64,000 nt of DNA from assembly GCF_010233585.1 (NCBI RefSeq), contig NZ_CP045997.1, positions 2,332,692 through 2,396,691 on the forward strand, written 5' to 3'. The stretch is from Spirosoma endbachense. GTDB lineage: Bacteria; Bacteroidota; Bacteroidia; Cytophagales; Spirosomataceae. Every line of letters starts with the position of its first letter. Within the stretch, counting starts at the first letter, position 1. Made by a program: the position numbers and the translations under genes. Shown piece by piece: positions 33,543 through 42,231 of the stretch. The notes beneath the pieces were generated by a model. That model made no database searches, was not told where the DNA came from, and saw only the letters and a list, made by a program, of their open reading frames with translations.

Positions 33543-34310
33543 ATGGACATCCTGATTGTTGAGGACGAATTTCTGGCCGTTCAGAAGTTAATGAAGTTAC
33601 TGAGCCTGAGCGAGTATCCTGCTGACGTAATCGGCGTTACTGATGGTATTGAATCAACCGTTGAGTGGCTCCAGACGCACCCTCAGCCCGACCTGATTTT
33701 GATGGACATTGAACTGGCAGATGGGCAGAGCTTTGAAATCTTCAATCTGGTTACGATCACTTGCCCGGTTATTTTTACCACCTCCTACGATGAATCTGCG
33801 ATTAAATCATTCAGAGGTAATAGTCTGCATTATCTGCTTAAGCCAATCAAAAAAGAGGAATTAGACCAGGCACTCCATAAATTTCAACAGGCATCCGTAG
33901 TCAGGCATGTTACCGCAATCGATATTGGTCTACTTATCGATGATCTCAAAAAACAGAATTGGCAGGAAACCGCCAGGAGTCAGTTTCTGGTAAATCATGA
34001 CCAGCAAATGATTCCCATTGATACAGCCGATATTGCCTATTTTTATACCAGAGGTAAGGCAACCTATCTGTGTGGTAAAAACAAAACCAGCTACCTGATC
34101 GATTACGGCCTCAACGATTTGGAGAACCTACTTGACCCAGCTTTCTTTTTCCGTCTTAATGACGAATTCCTGGTTCAGACAATGTCCATTTCGCGTATTC
34201 ATCACTCCCTGAACGGGCGGCTTAAAGTAGACCTGAACCCTGGAATAGAACACGAAGTACTAGTGAATCGCGACCGTGCCAGCGAATTTACCGAATGGCT
34301 AAGCAGATAA
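33543..34310 (+). CDS. LytTR-family response regulator
   Basis: 255 residues from the ATG at 33543. The receiver domain has the acidic pair Glu7-Asp8 (ILIVEDEF), the phospho-acceptor Asp55 (LILMDIELADG), Thr80 and the conserved Lys100 (YLLKPIKKEE), so it should be phosphorylatable. The C-terminal LytTR domain includes QMIPIDTADIAYFYTRGKATYL and FFRLNDEFLVQTMSISRIHHS. It is followed one base later by its histidine kinase, so the two are translationally coupled. Its target is unknown; the divergent secreted protein gene at 32817 is a candidate. Confidence 0.93.
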   Translation: MDILIVEDEFLAVQKLMKLLSLSEYPADVIGVTDGIESTVEWLQTHPQPDLILMDIELADGQSFEIFNLVTITCPVIFTTSYDESAIKSFRGNSLHYLLKPIKKEELDQALHKFQQASVVRHVTAIDIGLLIDDLKKQNWQETARSQFLVNHDQQMIPIDTADIAYFYTRGKATYLCGKNKTSYLIDYGLNDLENLLDPAFFFRLNDEFLVQTMSISRIHHSLNGRLKVDLNPGIEHEVLVNRDRASEFTEWLSR

Positions 34311-34311
34311 A

Positions 34312-35358
34312 ATGCAGAAACTGAACGATAAGTGGATGCGCATTGTCGGTGTTCCGTTGCTGGCCCTGGCGGGTCAGTGGATGATGTATGGCTATACCAA
34401 CATGCCATACCCCGACGACTGGCGTATTCCGTTCTTTTTCACCCTGGGAACCATTATTGTCTGGGAATTGAATCGATGGGGCATTATCCTGTCGCGCCGA
34501 CATTATCCCGAACTCGCCCAAACCCGCCAGCGGGTATTGTATCAGCTCATCTGGTTTTTTATTTTTTCGAGTATCATCCGAATTACGCAAACGTTTTTCT
34601 ACCATATCATAGGGCTCTGGCCATCGGAAGACTACCTGCTTTTTAAGCCCTATTTTTTCAATACCCTCGTATCGGTCGTCGGAACGATCCAGGTTGCAGC
34701 CTACTACGAAGGGGTTTATCTGTATCAACGCTGGAAAGTGTCGTTTACCGAAGCGCAGGAATTAAAGAAAGTGAACCTTCAAAGTCAGCTCGATTCACTG
34801 AAAACCCAGATAAATCCGCACTTCCTGTTCAACAACCTGAACTCGTTATCATCGCTGATCACCAGCGATGCCGAACAGGCCGAGCGATTTCTCGATGAAC
34901 TCTCGTCGGTATACCGCTATTTGCTCCAGCAGAATAATCGTGATCTGTGCCCGCTTATTGACGAAATTTCATTCATTAACGCCTATTTCCACTTGCTTAA
35001 AACCCGCTACGGGGACGGCATTTTTATGGAAAATACAGTGGAAGGGACTTACATGCGCTACCTGATTCCACCGCTGACCCTACAGATTCTTTTCGAGAAT
35101 GCCATTAAGCACAACGTCATTTCGGTGAATCGCCCGCTAACAATCAGGCTCTACACTCAGGACAATAACCTGTATGTGGAAAACAATTTGCAGAAAAAGA
35201 AACTGGCCGTTCCGTCTAATCAGATTGGGTTGCAGAACATCATGATGAAGTATAAGCTACTGGATCATTCGTCGGTTATAGTACATCACGACGACGAGAA
35301 GTTTCTGGTCCGCGTGCCTTTAATCTCACCCGCTCTGGAAATTGTAGCTGCCGGATGA
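34312..35358 (+). CDS. LytS/YehU-type sensor histidine kinase
   Basis: A 348-residue kinase. The N-terminal part has about four transmembrane helices (roughly 9-29, 37-58, 74-98 and 112-132). The His_kinase motif follows, with His160 in LKTQINPHFLFNNLNSLSSLI, and then an ATP-binding domain with FENAIKHNVIS and NQIGLQNIMMKY. It lacks a long periplasmic sensor, so it probably senses within the membrane. It is directly downstream of its LytTR response regulator and ends at a terminator at 35361. Confidence 0.93.
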   Translation: MQKLNDKWMRIVGVPLLALAGQWMMYGYTNMPYPDDWRIPFFFTLGTIIVWELNRWGIILSRRHYPELAQTRQRVLYQLIWFFIFSSIIRITQTFFYHIIGLWPSEDYLLFKPYFFNTLVSVVGTIQVAAYYEGVYLYQRWKVSFTEAQELKKVNLQSQLDSLKTQINPHFLFNNLNSLSSLITSDAEQAERFLDELSSVYRYLLQQNNRDLCPLIDEISFINAYFHLLKTRYGDGIFMENTVEGTYMRYLIPPLTLQILFENAIKHNVISVNRPLTIRLYTQDNNLYVENNLQKKKLAVPSNQIGLQNIMMKYKLLDHSSVIVHHDDEKFLVRVPLISPALEIVAAG

Positions 35359-35360
35359 AT

Positions 35361-35399
35361 AGCAACACCCCGAAAATTCTGGACTTTCGGGGTGTTGCT
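35361..35399. terminator. Bidirectional terminator between the LytS gene and the anti-sigma factor gene
   Basis: Perfect 15-bp arms (35361-35375 and 35385-35399) around a 9-base loop, placed directly after the LytS stop codon and between convergent genes. No long T run follows. Confidence 0.72.
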
Positions 35400-35431
35400 A
35401 CTACCGTCAAAAAACGATCTGACAACCTACG

Positions 35432-36040
35432 TTATGCGGCTTTCAACCGCTGAATGATGGCTTTAACGGGTGTTTCGGAAATAACCCGAACAGTATGCTC
35501 CAGATCAAGCGGAACCGACAGGTAATCGCCCGCCGATAATTGCACCAGCTCTCCACCGATGGAGCATTCGCAACGACCCTCCAGAATCAGGAAACTCTCC
35601 TGCTCATCGTGATGATCTTCTGGATTGATGCTGTGGCGCACCCAGACTAAAAACAGTTCCGCTTCCTGATCCTGCCGGAGCACATGACCGAAGATATTTT
35701 TGTACGTTTCGGGAGGCTGAATCGCTTCAACCGTCCGCTGCCACTGGTCAGCATCGGAGAAGGCATTAATGAGCGGCAAATTGTTTAAATCGAACGTTGG
35801 CGTTTCTCCAAGTTGGCTCAGTGTCATCATCACCCGGCTTTTCAGAGCCGGGCTGGGCGTAACGGGTTCGTCGATAGCATAATTGGCCAATAGCAACGTA
35901 AGCCGGTCCAGCTCATCGCGAATGGCCGGATAAGTACGCGCTAACTGTTCTAACTCCGCGGCTTCATCAGGGCTAAGTAATCCTAAACAATACTGTTCAA
36001 GTTGATCGGACTGGAGGTATTCCTGCTCGTTAAATCTCAT
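35432..36040 (-). CDS. Anti-sigma factor with C-terminal cupin domain (ChrR-like)
   Basis: A 202-residue protein. The N-terminal part (about 1-75) resembles the zinc-binding or similar anti-sigma domain (LEQYCLGLLSPDEAAELEQLARTYPAIRDEL). The C-terminal part is a cupin with metal-type His/Glu residues (NPEDHHDEQESFLILEGRCECSIGGE, AGDYLSVPLDLEHTV). ChrR proteins bind a sigma factor and release it upon singlet oxygen or other oxidative signals. It overlaps the upstream sigma gene by 4 bp (ATGA), as expected for a sigma/anti-sigma pair. The HxxxCxxC anti-sigma zinc motif is not evident. Confidence 0.82.
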   Translation of the reverse strand: MRFNEQEYLQSDQLEQYCLGLLSPDEAAELEQLARTYPAIRDELDRLTLLLANYAIDEPVTPSPALKSRVMMTLSQLGETPTFDLNNLPLINAFSDADQWQRTVEAIQPPETYKNIFGHVLRQDQEAELFLVWVRHSINPEDHHDEQESFLILEGRCECSIGGELVQLSAGDYLSVPLDLEHTVRVISETPVKAIIQRLKAA

Positions 36041-36585
36041 CGGTCAAATAGGTCTTTCAGTTGTTGCAATGCCATACGGGTACGGGTTTTAACCGTACCT
36101 AATGGCATTTTCAAATGGTCGGCTACCTCCTGTTGAGTATAGCCTTCAAAATAAATCAGGTCAATCATCTGGCGAAGCTTCGGGTCGAGCCGGGCTACGG
36201 TGTCGCTTACGCCAATGTGATTAACATTGATTGCATCGGATATAGCGTTCCTATCTGTATGTACACTATCGGCCAGTGTTTGGATGTCGGTATGATCCGA
36301 ATTTCGTTGCGAACGCAGGAAATTGATGCCCGTATTACGGGCAATGTTTAGTATCCACGTAAAAAGCCGCCCCTTACCGGCATCATAACTATCAATGTGT
36401 CTCCATATTTTTACGAATGTATCCTGAAGAACATTTTCGGCTTCGTCATTATCTTTCACTACTTTGCAGATGATAGCCAGCAAGGTAGGCGCATATCTGT
36501 CATAAAGAACAGAATATGCCTTCTGGCTACGGGCTTTCAGAGCCTCAACCAGTTCATCCTCAGGAATAGTCGGTGGCTTTTTCAT
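36037..36585 (-). CDS. ECF-type RNA polymerase sigma factor
   Basis: A 182-residue sigma-70 family factor. Region 2 contains AYSVLYDRYAPTLLAIICKVVKDNDEAENVLQDTFVKIWRHI, and region 4 contains QMIDLIYFEGYTQQEVADHLKMPLGTVKTRTRMALQQL. The linker region is acidic and Ser/Asn-rich. It is paired with the cupin anti-sigma factor. Its targets are not visible; the divergent amino-acid permease gene is the nearest upstream neighbour. Confidence 0.94.
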   Translation of the reverse strand: MKKPPTIPEDELVEALKARSQKAYSVLYDRYAPTLLAIICKVVKDNDEAENVLQDTFVKIWRHIDSYDAGKGRLFTWILNIARNTGINFLRSQRNSDHTDIQTLADSVHTDRNAISDAINVNHIGVSDTVARLDPKLRQMIDLIYFEGYTQQEVADHLKMPLGTVKTRTRMALQQLKDLFDR

Positions 36586-36754
36586 AAATAATCATCCTTA
36601 TAAATAGCGGGTTAATCAGGCGCTAACATGCAAAATAAATTCTGGTATCAAGCCGACTCCCAGAATTTTTAGTATGCGGTTACTAGGCATTTACGGGCAA
36701 AGGTTTGTTTTTTTGCACAATAGACCGCTTCTTGTCAATATATCTTCTTCTTCA

Positions 36755-38230
36755 ATGTCAGAAAACGTACCTCAACCCGTTTCGTCGGTCAATGAGACCA
36801 CAGAACCAACCGAATTTAAACGCTCACTGAGCCTGATCGACTCTACCCTGATTGTTTCGGGTTCGATGATCGGTTCGGGTGTTTTTATAGTCACTGCCGA
36901 CATGGCCCGTAACCTCGGTTCATCGGGTTGGCTGCTGATGCTTTGGGTATTAACCGGCGTGTTAACGGTGGCCGCAGCACTCAGCTATGGCGAACTGGCA
37001 GGCATGATGCCCAAAGCAGGCGGGCAGTACATTTACATTCAACGTGCTTATGGCCACCTGACGGGCTTCGTATACGGATGGACCGTTTTTATGGTCATCC
37101 AGACGGGCACCATTGCGGCCGTAGCGGTAGCCTTCACAAAATACACCGCGGTCTTTATCCCGGCATTGGGTCCCGACAATGTTTTACTGGCGCTGGGGCC
37201 GGTTAAAGTTACACTGGGCTCACTCTTCGCCATTGCCAGCCTGGTATTACTTACCTGGCTAAACAGCCGGGGCGTACAGAGTGGCAAATTGATTCAAAAC
37301 GTGTTTACATCGGCCAAATTGATTGCTCTGCTTGGTTTGATTGTCATCGGAATTACGATCGGACTGAGCAGTGGCTTGCTCTCAACCAACCTCAGCAATG
37401 CCTGGGATGCGAGCAGCACATCGGCTACGGGCGACGTTATTCCGTTAGCGGGCATGGCCCTGATTCTCGCTTTTGGCACCTCCATGATTGGCTCTTTATT
37501 TTCGGCCGATGCCTGGAACAACGTAACGTTCATTGCCGGAGAAATCAAAAATCCGCGCCGAAATATTCCGCTCGCTCTGTTTTTCGGGACGCTCATTGTC
37601 ACAACGATCTATTTCCTGGCTAACGTTTCCTACCTTTCTCTGTTGCCTCTCAAAGGCTTACCAACAGCTACGGACATTGTAGGCCGGGGCATCCAGTTTG
37701 CCGACGCCGACCGTGTTGCAACGGCGGCCGTCGAAACAGTTTTCGGAAATGTAGCCGTTGCGATCATGGCCGTTCTGATCATGATTTCGACCTTTGGTTG
37801 TAATAATGGATTGATTCTGGCCGGAGCACGACTCTATTATGCGATGGCTAAAGATGGTCTGTTTATCAAGCAGGCATCGCACCTCAACAAAAATGCCGTT
37901 CCGGGCCGGGCATTATGGCTTCAGTGCATCTGGGCATCCATTCTGTGTCTTTCCGGGAAATATGGCGATCTGCTCGATTACTGCACGTTTGCATCGCTCC
38001 TTTTCTACATGGTCACTATTGCGGGTCTGTTCCGGCTTCGGCGTACCGAACCAAATGCAGAGCGGCCTTACCGTGCGTTCGGTTATCCGCTTGTGCCAGC
38101 GCTCTATATCATTGCAGCACTGACTATTTGTGCTATTCTGCTTTACACCAAAACCTTCAATACAGGTATGGGCCTGTTAATTGCAGGGTTAGGGATTCCG
38201 GTTTATTACCTCACAACTCGAGGGCGATAG
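36755..38230 (+). CDS. Amino-acid permease (APC superfamily)
   Basis: 491 residues from the ATG at 36755, chosen over an upstream frame start because the family begins shortly before SLIDSTLIVSGSMIGSGVFIV, the first transmembrane helix. About 12-14 transmembrane helices follow, with GELAGMMPKAGGQYIYI (helix 2 and 3 region), FSADAWNNVTFIAGEIKNPRRNIPLAL and a C-terminal ERPYRAFGYPLVPALYI typical of LAT/cationic amino-acid exchangers. It imports or exchanges amino acids across the inner membrane; the substrate is not determined. It is divergent from the sigma factor gene. Confidence 0.9.
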   Translation: MSENVPQPVSSVNETTEPTEFKRSLSLIDSTLIVSGSMIGSGVFIVTADMARNLGSSGWLLMLWVLTGVLTVAAALSYGELAGMMPKAGGQYIYIQRAYGHLTGFVYGWTVFMVIQTGTIAAVAVAFTKYTAVFIPALGPDNVLLALGPVKVTLGSLFAIASLVLLTWLNSRGVQSGKLIQNVFTSAKLIALLGLIVIGITIGLSSGLLSTNLSNAWDASSTSATGDVIPLAGMALILAFGTSMIGSLFSADAWNNVTFIAGEIKNPRRNIPLALFFGTLIVTTIYFLANVSYLSLLPLKGLPTATDIVGRGIQFADADRVATAAVETVFGNVAVAIMAVLIMISTFGCNNGLILAGARLYYAMAKDGLFIKQASHLNKNAVPGRALWLQCIWASILCLSGKYGDLLDYCTFASLLFYMVTIAGLFRLRRTEPNAERPYRAFGYPLVPALYIIAALTICAILLYTKTFNTGMGLLIAGLGIPVYYLTTRGR

Positions 38231-38263
38231 CCTGCCTAAAGCCAGATTCTGTCCCCGTGATCG

Positions 38264-39238
38264 ATGAGAACAGAGCAAGCCCATTTTATAAGCAGACGGC
38301 AATTTATGGGTTCGGTAGCGACAGCCGGGCTAGTACTGCCTTCACTGGACTTTGCGGCCACTGAGCCCTTGCCTCCGATGGCTGGCAAGGGTTCAACAAT
38401 CTGTATATTCTCCAAACATCTGCACTGGTTATCCATACCAGAAATGGCTGAAACGGCCGCTAATCTGGGATTTTCCGGCGTAGATCTGACCGTTCGGAAA
38501 GGTGGGCATGTTGCCCCCGAACGTGTTGTAGACGATCTACCCAAAGCCGTATCGGTTATTCGGACAGCAGGTTTAGACGTACCCATGATCACGACTGACG
38601 TGATTAGTCCGGACGATCCGCTTACCGAACCGATCTTAAAAACGGCAACCAGACTTGGCATTCCTAATTACCGGACAGCTTACCTGAATTACGACCGGGC
38701 TTTAGGGGTTGCCCAAAGCCTCGACCGTTATAAAGAGCAGTTGCAGAAACTGGCGGCTTTGAACCAGAAATATGGGATTCACGGTGCCTATCAGAATCAT
38801 GCCGGCACACGAGTTGGGGCAGCGGTCTGGGATTTGTGGGAGCTCATCAAAGACATCGACCCTCGCTGGCTGGGCTGTCAGTACGATATCAAACACGCCG
38901 TTGCAGAAGGCGGCATGTCGTGGGTCAATGGATTAGATGTTCTGAAAGCACACATCCGGTGCATTGACATCAAGGATTTTATCTGGGTGAAGAAATCCGA
39001 TAAATGGCACGATCAGGTTGTGCCACTTGGCGAAGGTATGGTCGATTTCAAGGCGTACTTCGCGCTCCTGAAACAATACAGTTTTTCGGGACCAATGTCA
39101 ATCCATTACGAGTTTCCGCTGGGCGGGGCCGACACGGGCCAACGGCAGCTTACCATGCCCAGGGAAACCGTTTTAGCCGCCATAAAGCACGATCTACAAA
39201 CGCTTCGTGGCTTTCTTAAAGCGGCCCAACTGGACTAA
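38264..39238 (+). CDS. Tat-exported sugar phosphate isomerase/epimerase-like protein
   Basis: A 324-residue AP-endonuclease-2-type TIM-barrel protein. The N-terminus has a twin-arginine signal (SRRQFMGSVATAGLVLP). The barrel includes NLGFSGVDLTVRKGGHVAPERV, KYGIHGAYQNHAG, LGCQYDIKHAVAEGG and IDIKDFIWVKK, with metal-binding Glu, His and Asp residues. Members of this family in Bacteroidota act on sugars or keto-sugars in the periplasm. It lies 33 bp after the permease on the same strand and may be co-transcribed; whether it belongs to the glycan region further on is uncertain. Confidence 0.85.
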   Translation: MRTEQAHFISRRQFMGSVATAGLVLPSLDFAATEPLPPMAGKGSTICIFSKHLHWLSIPEMAETAANLGFSGVDLTVRKGGHVAPERVVDDLPKAVSVIRTAGLDVPMITTDVISPDDPLTEPILKTATRLGIPNYRTAYLNYDRALGVAQSLDRYKEQLQKLAALNQKYGIHGAYQNHAGTRVGAAVWDLWELIKDIDPRWLGCQYDIKHAVAEGGMSWVNGLDVLKAHIRCIDIKDFIWVKKSDKWHDQVVPLGEGMVDFKAYFALLKQYSFSGPMSIHYEFPLGGADTGQRQLTMPRETVLAAIKHDLQTLRGFLKAAQLD

Positions 39239-39295
39239 AGGCAGCTAAAATAACGGGCCAAATGGCATTGTCAGTGTAGCATGCGACGTAAATAA

Positions 39296-40561
39296 CTACG
39301 GATCAAGTGGATCATTGGGGTCCATATGCAGGCTTTCCAGCGTCGGGTAAAATTCGATGTCGTGCAGTGAAATGCGTTTCTTGTCTCGATACGGCAGATA
39401 GCCTAACTCCCGGCGGTTACGCTCGTCGAAGGCTGTATTATTGGCGTACTCTGTCTGGCTTTGTGTCGTTGTAAATACGCAAATTTTATCGGCTGGAAAA
39501 CCATACCGGATCATCAACCGGTTGGCGTTCCGAAGATTGGTCGTTGTATGTCGGGCGTGAGGGTCGATGATGATAGCGAATTCAGGAATGGCATGTCTCT
39601 TAATCAGGTATTTCTTCATTTCGACAGCTTCTGCATACGGTCCGCGAAAGGGATAACAATAACCCCCACTCACCACAATGAACGGTGCCCATCCTTTTCG
39701 ATATCGACCAGCAACCAAATCCAGCCGCATTTTATTGAGTGGACTAAGGGGCGTCGTCGTAAGCTCGGGTCCGTTACCAGGTACGACGATAGCCGCGTAT
39801 CTGTAGTTTTTCCAGATTGTCTGTTTCACCTGTGCATATGCCTTCTGGTTGTCACGATGTTCCATCGGTTCGTGCCGGGCGGGTTCGTCGCGATCGTTTA
39901 CATCCATCAATTGCATCGCTACCGCCAGCGAAGGTTGGTAAAATAGTGTCATTGTATCGGCCTGTTCGGCCAGATAAGCAAACAAATCTTTCAGAACGGT
40001 CCCGTAGTAGCGCCCATTAACGGGGTAATTGGCCGAGTCGATACGTGGATACCGCATTTTTTTTCCTAAGCCAAACTGGTCGATACTGTAGTTAATACCA
40101 AGTATATATTGCCCCCAGGCCCGCATCAGCAACTCTTTGTTAGGCAGATTGGTGAAGCGTTGGTACGTACCTGATGGTCGGAGGTGATTATTGACGAGTT
40201 TATCGAATATATCGTTGTTTTGTGCATAGAGGGTCTGCATCGCTGTGATAACCTGAAGCGAATCATTGGTCGACCAGCGGAATCCGGTCATCAGTGAGCC
40301 CGGCGTTCGACAGGTATCCTGGGCATGTGCTTTGATTAGATCGGCCCGTTTGCGCAGTATGGTTTGAAGTGTAGTATCCCGCTTGAGCAATTTCTGTACT
40401 GCCGGTGTGCGCTGAATAACCGTGAGCAAATAATAGTTTTTATCAGCCACTTTATTCTCCGTACTCAACAGGCGGTAGGCTGGCTGAAACCCGTTTGGTG
40501 ATTGAGCCAGAAGGGTATGAAATGTACTGCAAAGCAGCCCAATAAAAAGTTTCTTGTTCAT
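39296..40561 (-). CDS. DUF218/ElyC-SanA-type secreted protein
   Basis: A 421-residue protein with a signal peptide (MNKKLFIGLLCSTFHTLLAQ). The C-terminal half (about 235-400) is a DUF218 domain: IVVPGNGPE, PFIVVSGGYCYPFRGPYAEAVEMKKYL, IDPHARHTTTNLRNANRLM and FTTTQSQTEYANN. The N-terminal half (about 25-230) is helical with no recognised domain. The DUF218 family includes YdcF and SanA, linked to envelope maintenance, but the activity is not established. It follows the SusD gene across a terminator at 40565. Confidence 0.82.
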   Translation of the reverse strand: MNKKLFIGLLCSTFHTLLAQSPNGFQPAYRLLSTENKVADKNYYLLTVIQRTPAVQKLLKRDTTLQTILRKRADLIKAHAQDTCRTPGSLMTGFRWSTNDSLQVITAMQTLYAQNNDIFDKLVNNHLRPSGTYQRFTNLPNKELLMRAWGQYILGINYSIDQFGLGKKMRYPRIDSANYPVNGRYYGTVLKDLFAYLAEQADTMTLFYQPSLAVAMQLMDVNDRDEPARHEPMEHRDNQKAYAQVKQTIWKNYRYAAIVVPGNGPELTTTPLSPLNKMRLDLVAGRYRKGWAPFIVVSGGYCYPFRGPYAEAVEMKKYLIKRHAIPEFAIIIDPHARHTTTNLRNANRLMIRYGFPADKICVFTTTQSQTEYANNTAFDERNRRELGYLPYRDKKRISLHDIEFYPTLESLHMDPNDPLDP

Positions 40562-40564
40562 GGT

Positions 40565-40595
40565 ATAAAAAAGAGGGACGCTGAAAGCATCCCTC
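40565..40595 (-). terminator. Terminator of the minus-strand susC/susD operon
   Basis: GAGGGATGC pairs with GCGTCCCTC on the minus strand (40595-40573, one G-T pair), followed by six T. It lies 17 bp beyond the susD stop codon. Confidence 0.82.
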
Positions 40596-40611
40596 CCATT
40601 GTCAACATGTT

Positions 40612-42147
40612 TTAATACCCAGGATTCTGGGCCATCCCGGTTGGATTCAGTTTGTATTCATTGAACGGAATCGGATAATAATAATCTTTCGGACCAAAGT
40701 TGGTTAGCTGAGCTGCTCCAAAATCGGCCTGGGATTTGGCACGGAAATACGTTACCAGTTCATCGGGGGCAAAGAACCGAAGTAAGTCGAACCAGCGCTG
40801 GTTTTCGAAGGCCAGTTCAACGCGACGTTCGTGCAGAATAGCAAGTTTGAGCGTTGGGTATTTCGCACTATAGGCCGCATTGCTTTTCGCAACGGCATAA
40901 AGCGGCAGCTTTGCCCGGTCGCGTACCTGATCAAGCAAACTAATAGCCGTAGCCTCGTCACCGAGATACAGATTCACCTCGGCCAGCATCAGAATCACGT
41001 CAGCGTAGCGAATCAGCAGCCAGTCGTTTCCGCCGTAGCCACTCGTGCCAGCCGTTGAACTCGCATCCCGGAACTTGGTGATGAAATAGTCTTTCACCAC
41101 AGCGGCATTCGCGTATTTGATCGAAAAATCTTTCCGCAAATCCCCTTCTTCATAATCTTTTACCAGATCGGGCGTCACGTTACCGCCAACGCCCGTTGCG
41201 GTTTTCAGTGAGTTGATCGTTTCGCCCTGCGCCTGATTGTTTGCTGCGATGCTCGACGAATAGTTAATGTCGCCCTGCTTATAGACAATCTGAAAAATCG
41301 CTTCGGGATTGGCCGTCTTTTTGCTCACATCGAACACGTCGGCATATGGAATTTCTTTCAGCAGTCCGAACGTACGCTTGCTGTAGGCATTGGTCAAATA
41401 GGTCTTGGCCTGATTGAGGTTAGCTGCCCGATTAGCCTGATCGAGCGTCGTTGCCATGGTCAGGTATACCTGTCCTAACAGCGCATTACCGGCCACTTTC
41501 GAAACGCGTCCCTTATCGGCCGATGTCCGAACGTCGGGTAGCGAACTATTGATCACGTCTGTCAGATCGGCTACAATCTGAGCGTAGACCTTTTCTTTTT
41601 TCTCGCGAAAGGTATTCGTCATCACATCGTCGGTAGTGGTGAGTGGCTTTGTGACAAGCGGTACATCACCCCATTTCCGTACCAGATGGAAATAAATCAG
41701 GGCCCGAATAAATTTGGCTTCGGCCTGATACTGGACTTTCGTATCCGCTTTGGCGTAGGTCACGGTTTCGGAGCCAGCCAGCACATAGTTGGCGCGGGTA
41801 ATGGTCTGATACAACGACGTCCAGTGCGTTTGCAGGTAGGAATTGCTCGGTAAAATCGCGAATGCGTTAAACTGAAACGGCTCTCCGGCGTTTGACTGAT
41901 TGTCGTTCCGCCCGGTGTTGTCGGAGCGTTCTTCCGAATAAAGCCCACTTCCTTCGGCAATGCCACTATTGTCGCGCAGGGCATTATATACGCCGTTTAG
42001 TGCCAACAGTACGTCATTCTCGGTTTTGTAATAATCCGCCGTTGCAATGGCATTGGGGTTGGTTTCAACCAGAAAATCCTGACTGCACGATCCTAGCAAA
42101 AACAGCGTCAGCAGGGGTATGTATCGAAGTGATGATCTAAAGTTCAT
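40612..42147 (-). CDS. SusD/RagB-family outer-membrane glycan-binding lipoprotein
   Basis: A 511-residue SusD homologue. The lipoprotein signal ends in LLGSC, then LVETNPNAIATADYYKTENDVLLALNGVYNAL is the typical opening. TPR-like helices and the C-terminal segment (RLRDRAKLPLYA..., AILHERRVELAFENQRWFDLLRF) are present. SusD proteins cap a SusC transporter and bind oligosaccharides at the cell surface. It is directly downstream of its SusC partner (85 bp) and ends the operon. Its substrate cannot be read from the sequence. Confidence 0.94.
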   Translation of the reverse strand: MNFRSSLRYIPLLTLFLLGSCSQDFLVETNPNAIATADYYKTENDVLLALNGVYNALRDNSGIAEGSGLYSEERSDNTGRNDNQSNAGEPFQFNAFAILPSNSYLQTHWTSLYQTITRANYVLAGSETVTYAKADTKVQYQAEAKFIRALIYFHLVRKWGDVPLVTKPLTTTDDVMTNTFREKKEKVYAQIVADLTDVINSSLPDVRTSADKGRVSKVAGNALLGQVYLTMATTLDQANRAANLNQAKTYLTNAYSKRTFGLLKEIPYADVFDVSKKTANPEAIFQIVYKQGDINYSSSIAANNQAQGETINSLKTATGVGGNVTPDLVKDYEEGDLRKDFSIKYANAAVVKDYFITKFRDASSTAGTSGYGGNDWLLIRYADVILMLAEVNLYLGDEATAISLLDQVRDRAKLPLYAVAKSNAAYSAKYPTLKLAILHERRVELAFENQRWFDLLRFFAPDELVTYFRAKSQADFGAAQLTNFGPKDYYYPIPFNEYKLNPTGMAQNPGY

Positions 42148-42231
42148 GATTATGTTGGCCAGTGAACCGTGTCAGATGAACACTGGATAGAGATCCTCAT
42201 TATTCATCTGACAAAGCCCGGTATTGATTAC

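Noticed and set aside
39461..39946. Plus-strand open frame inside the DUF218 gene
   Set aside because: It is antisense to a gene with clear family motifs and signal peptide, and its translation looks random.
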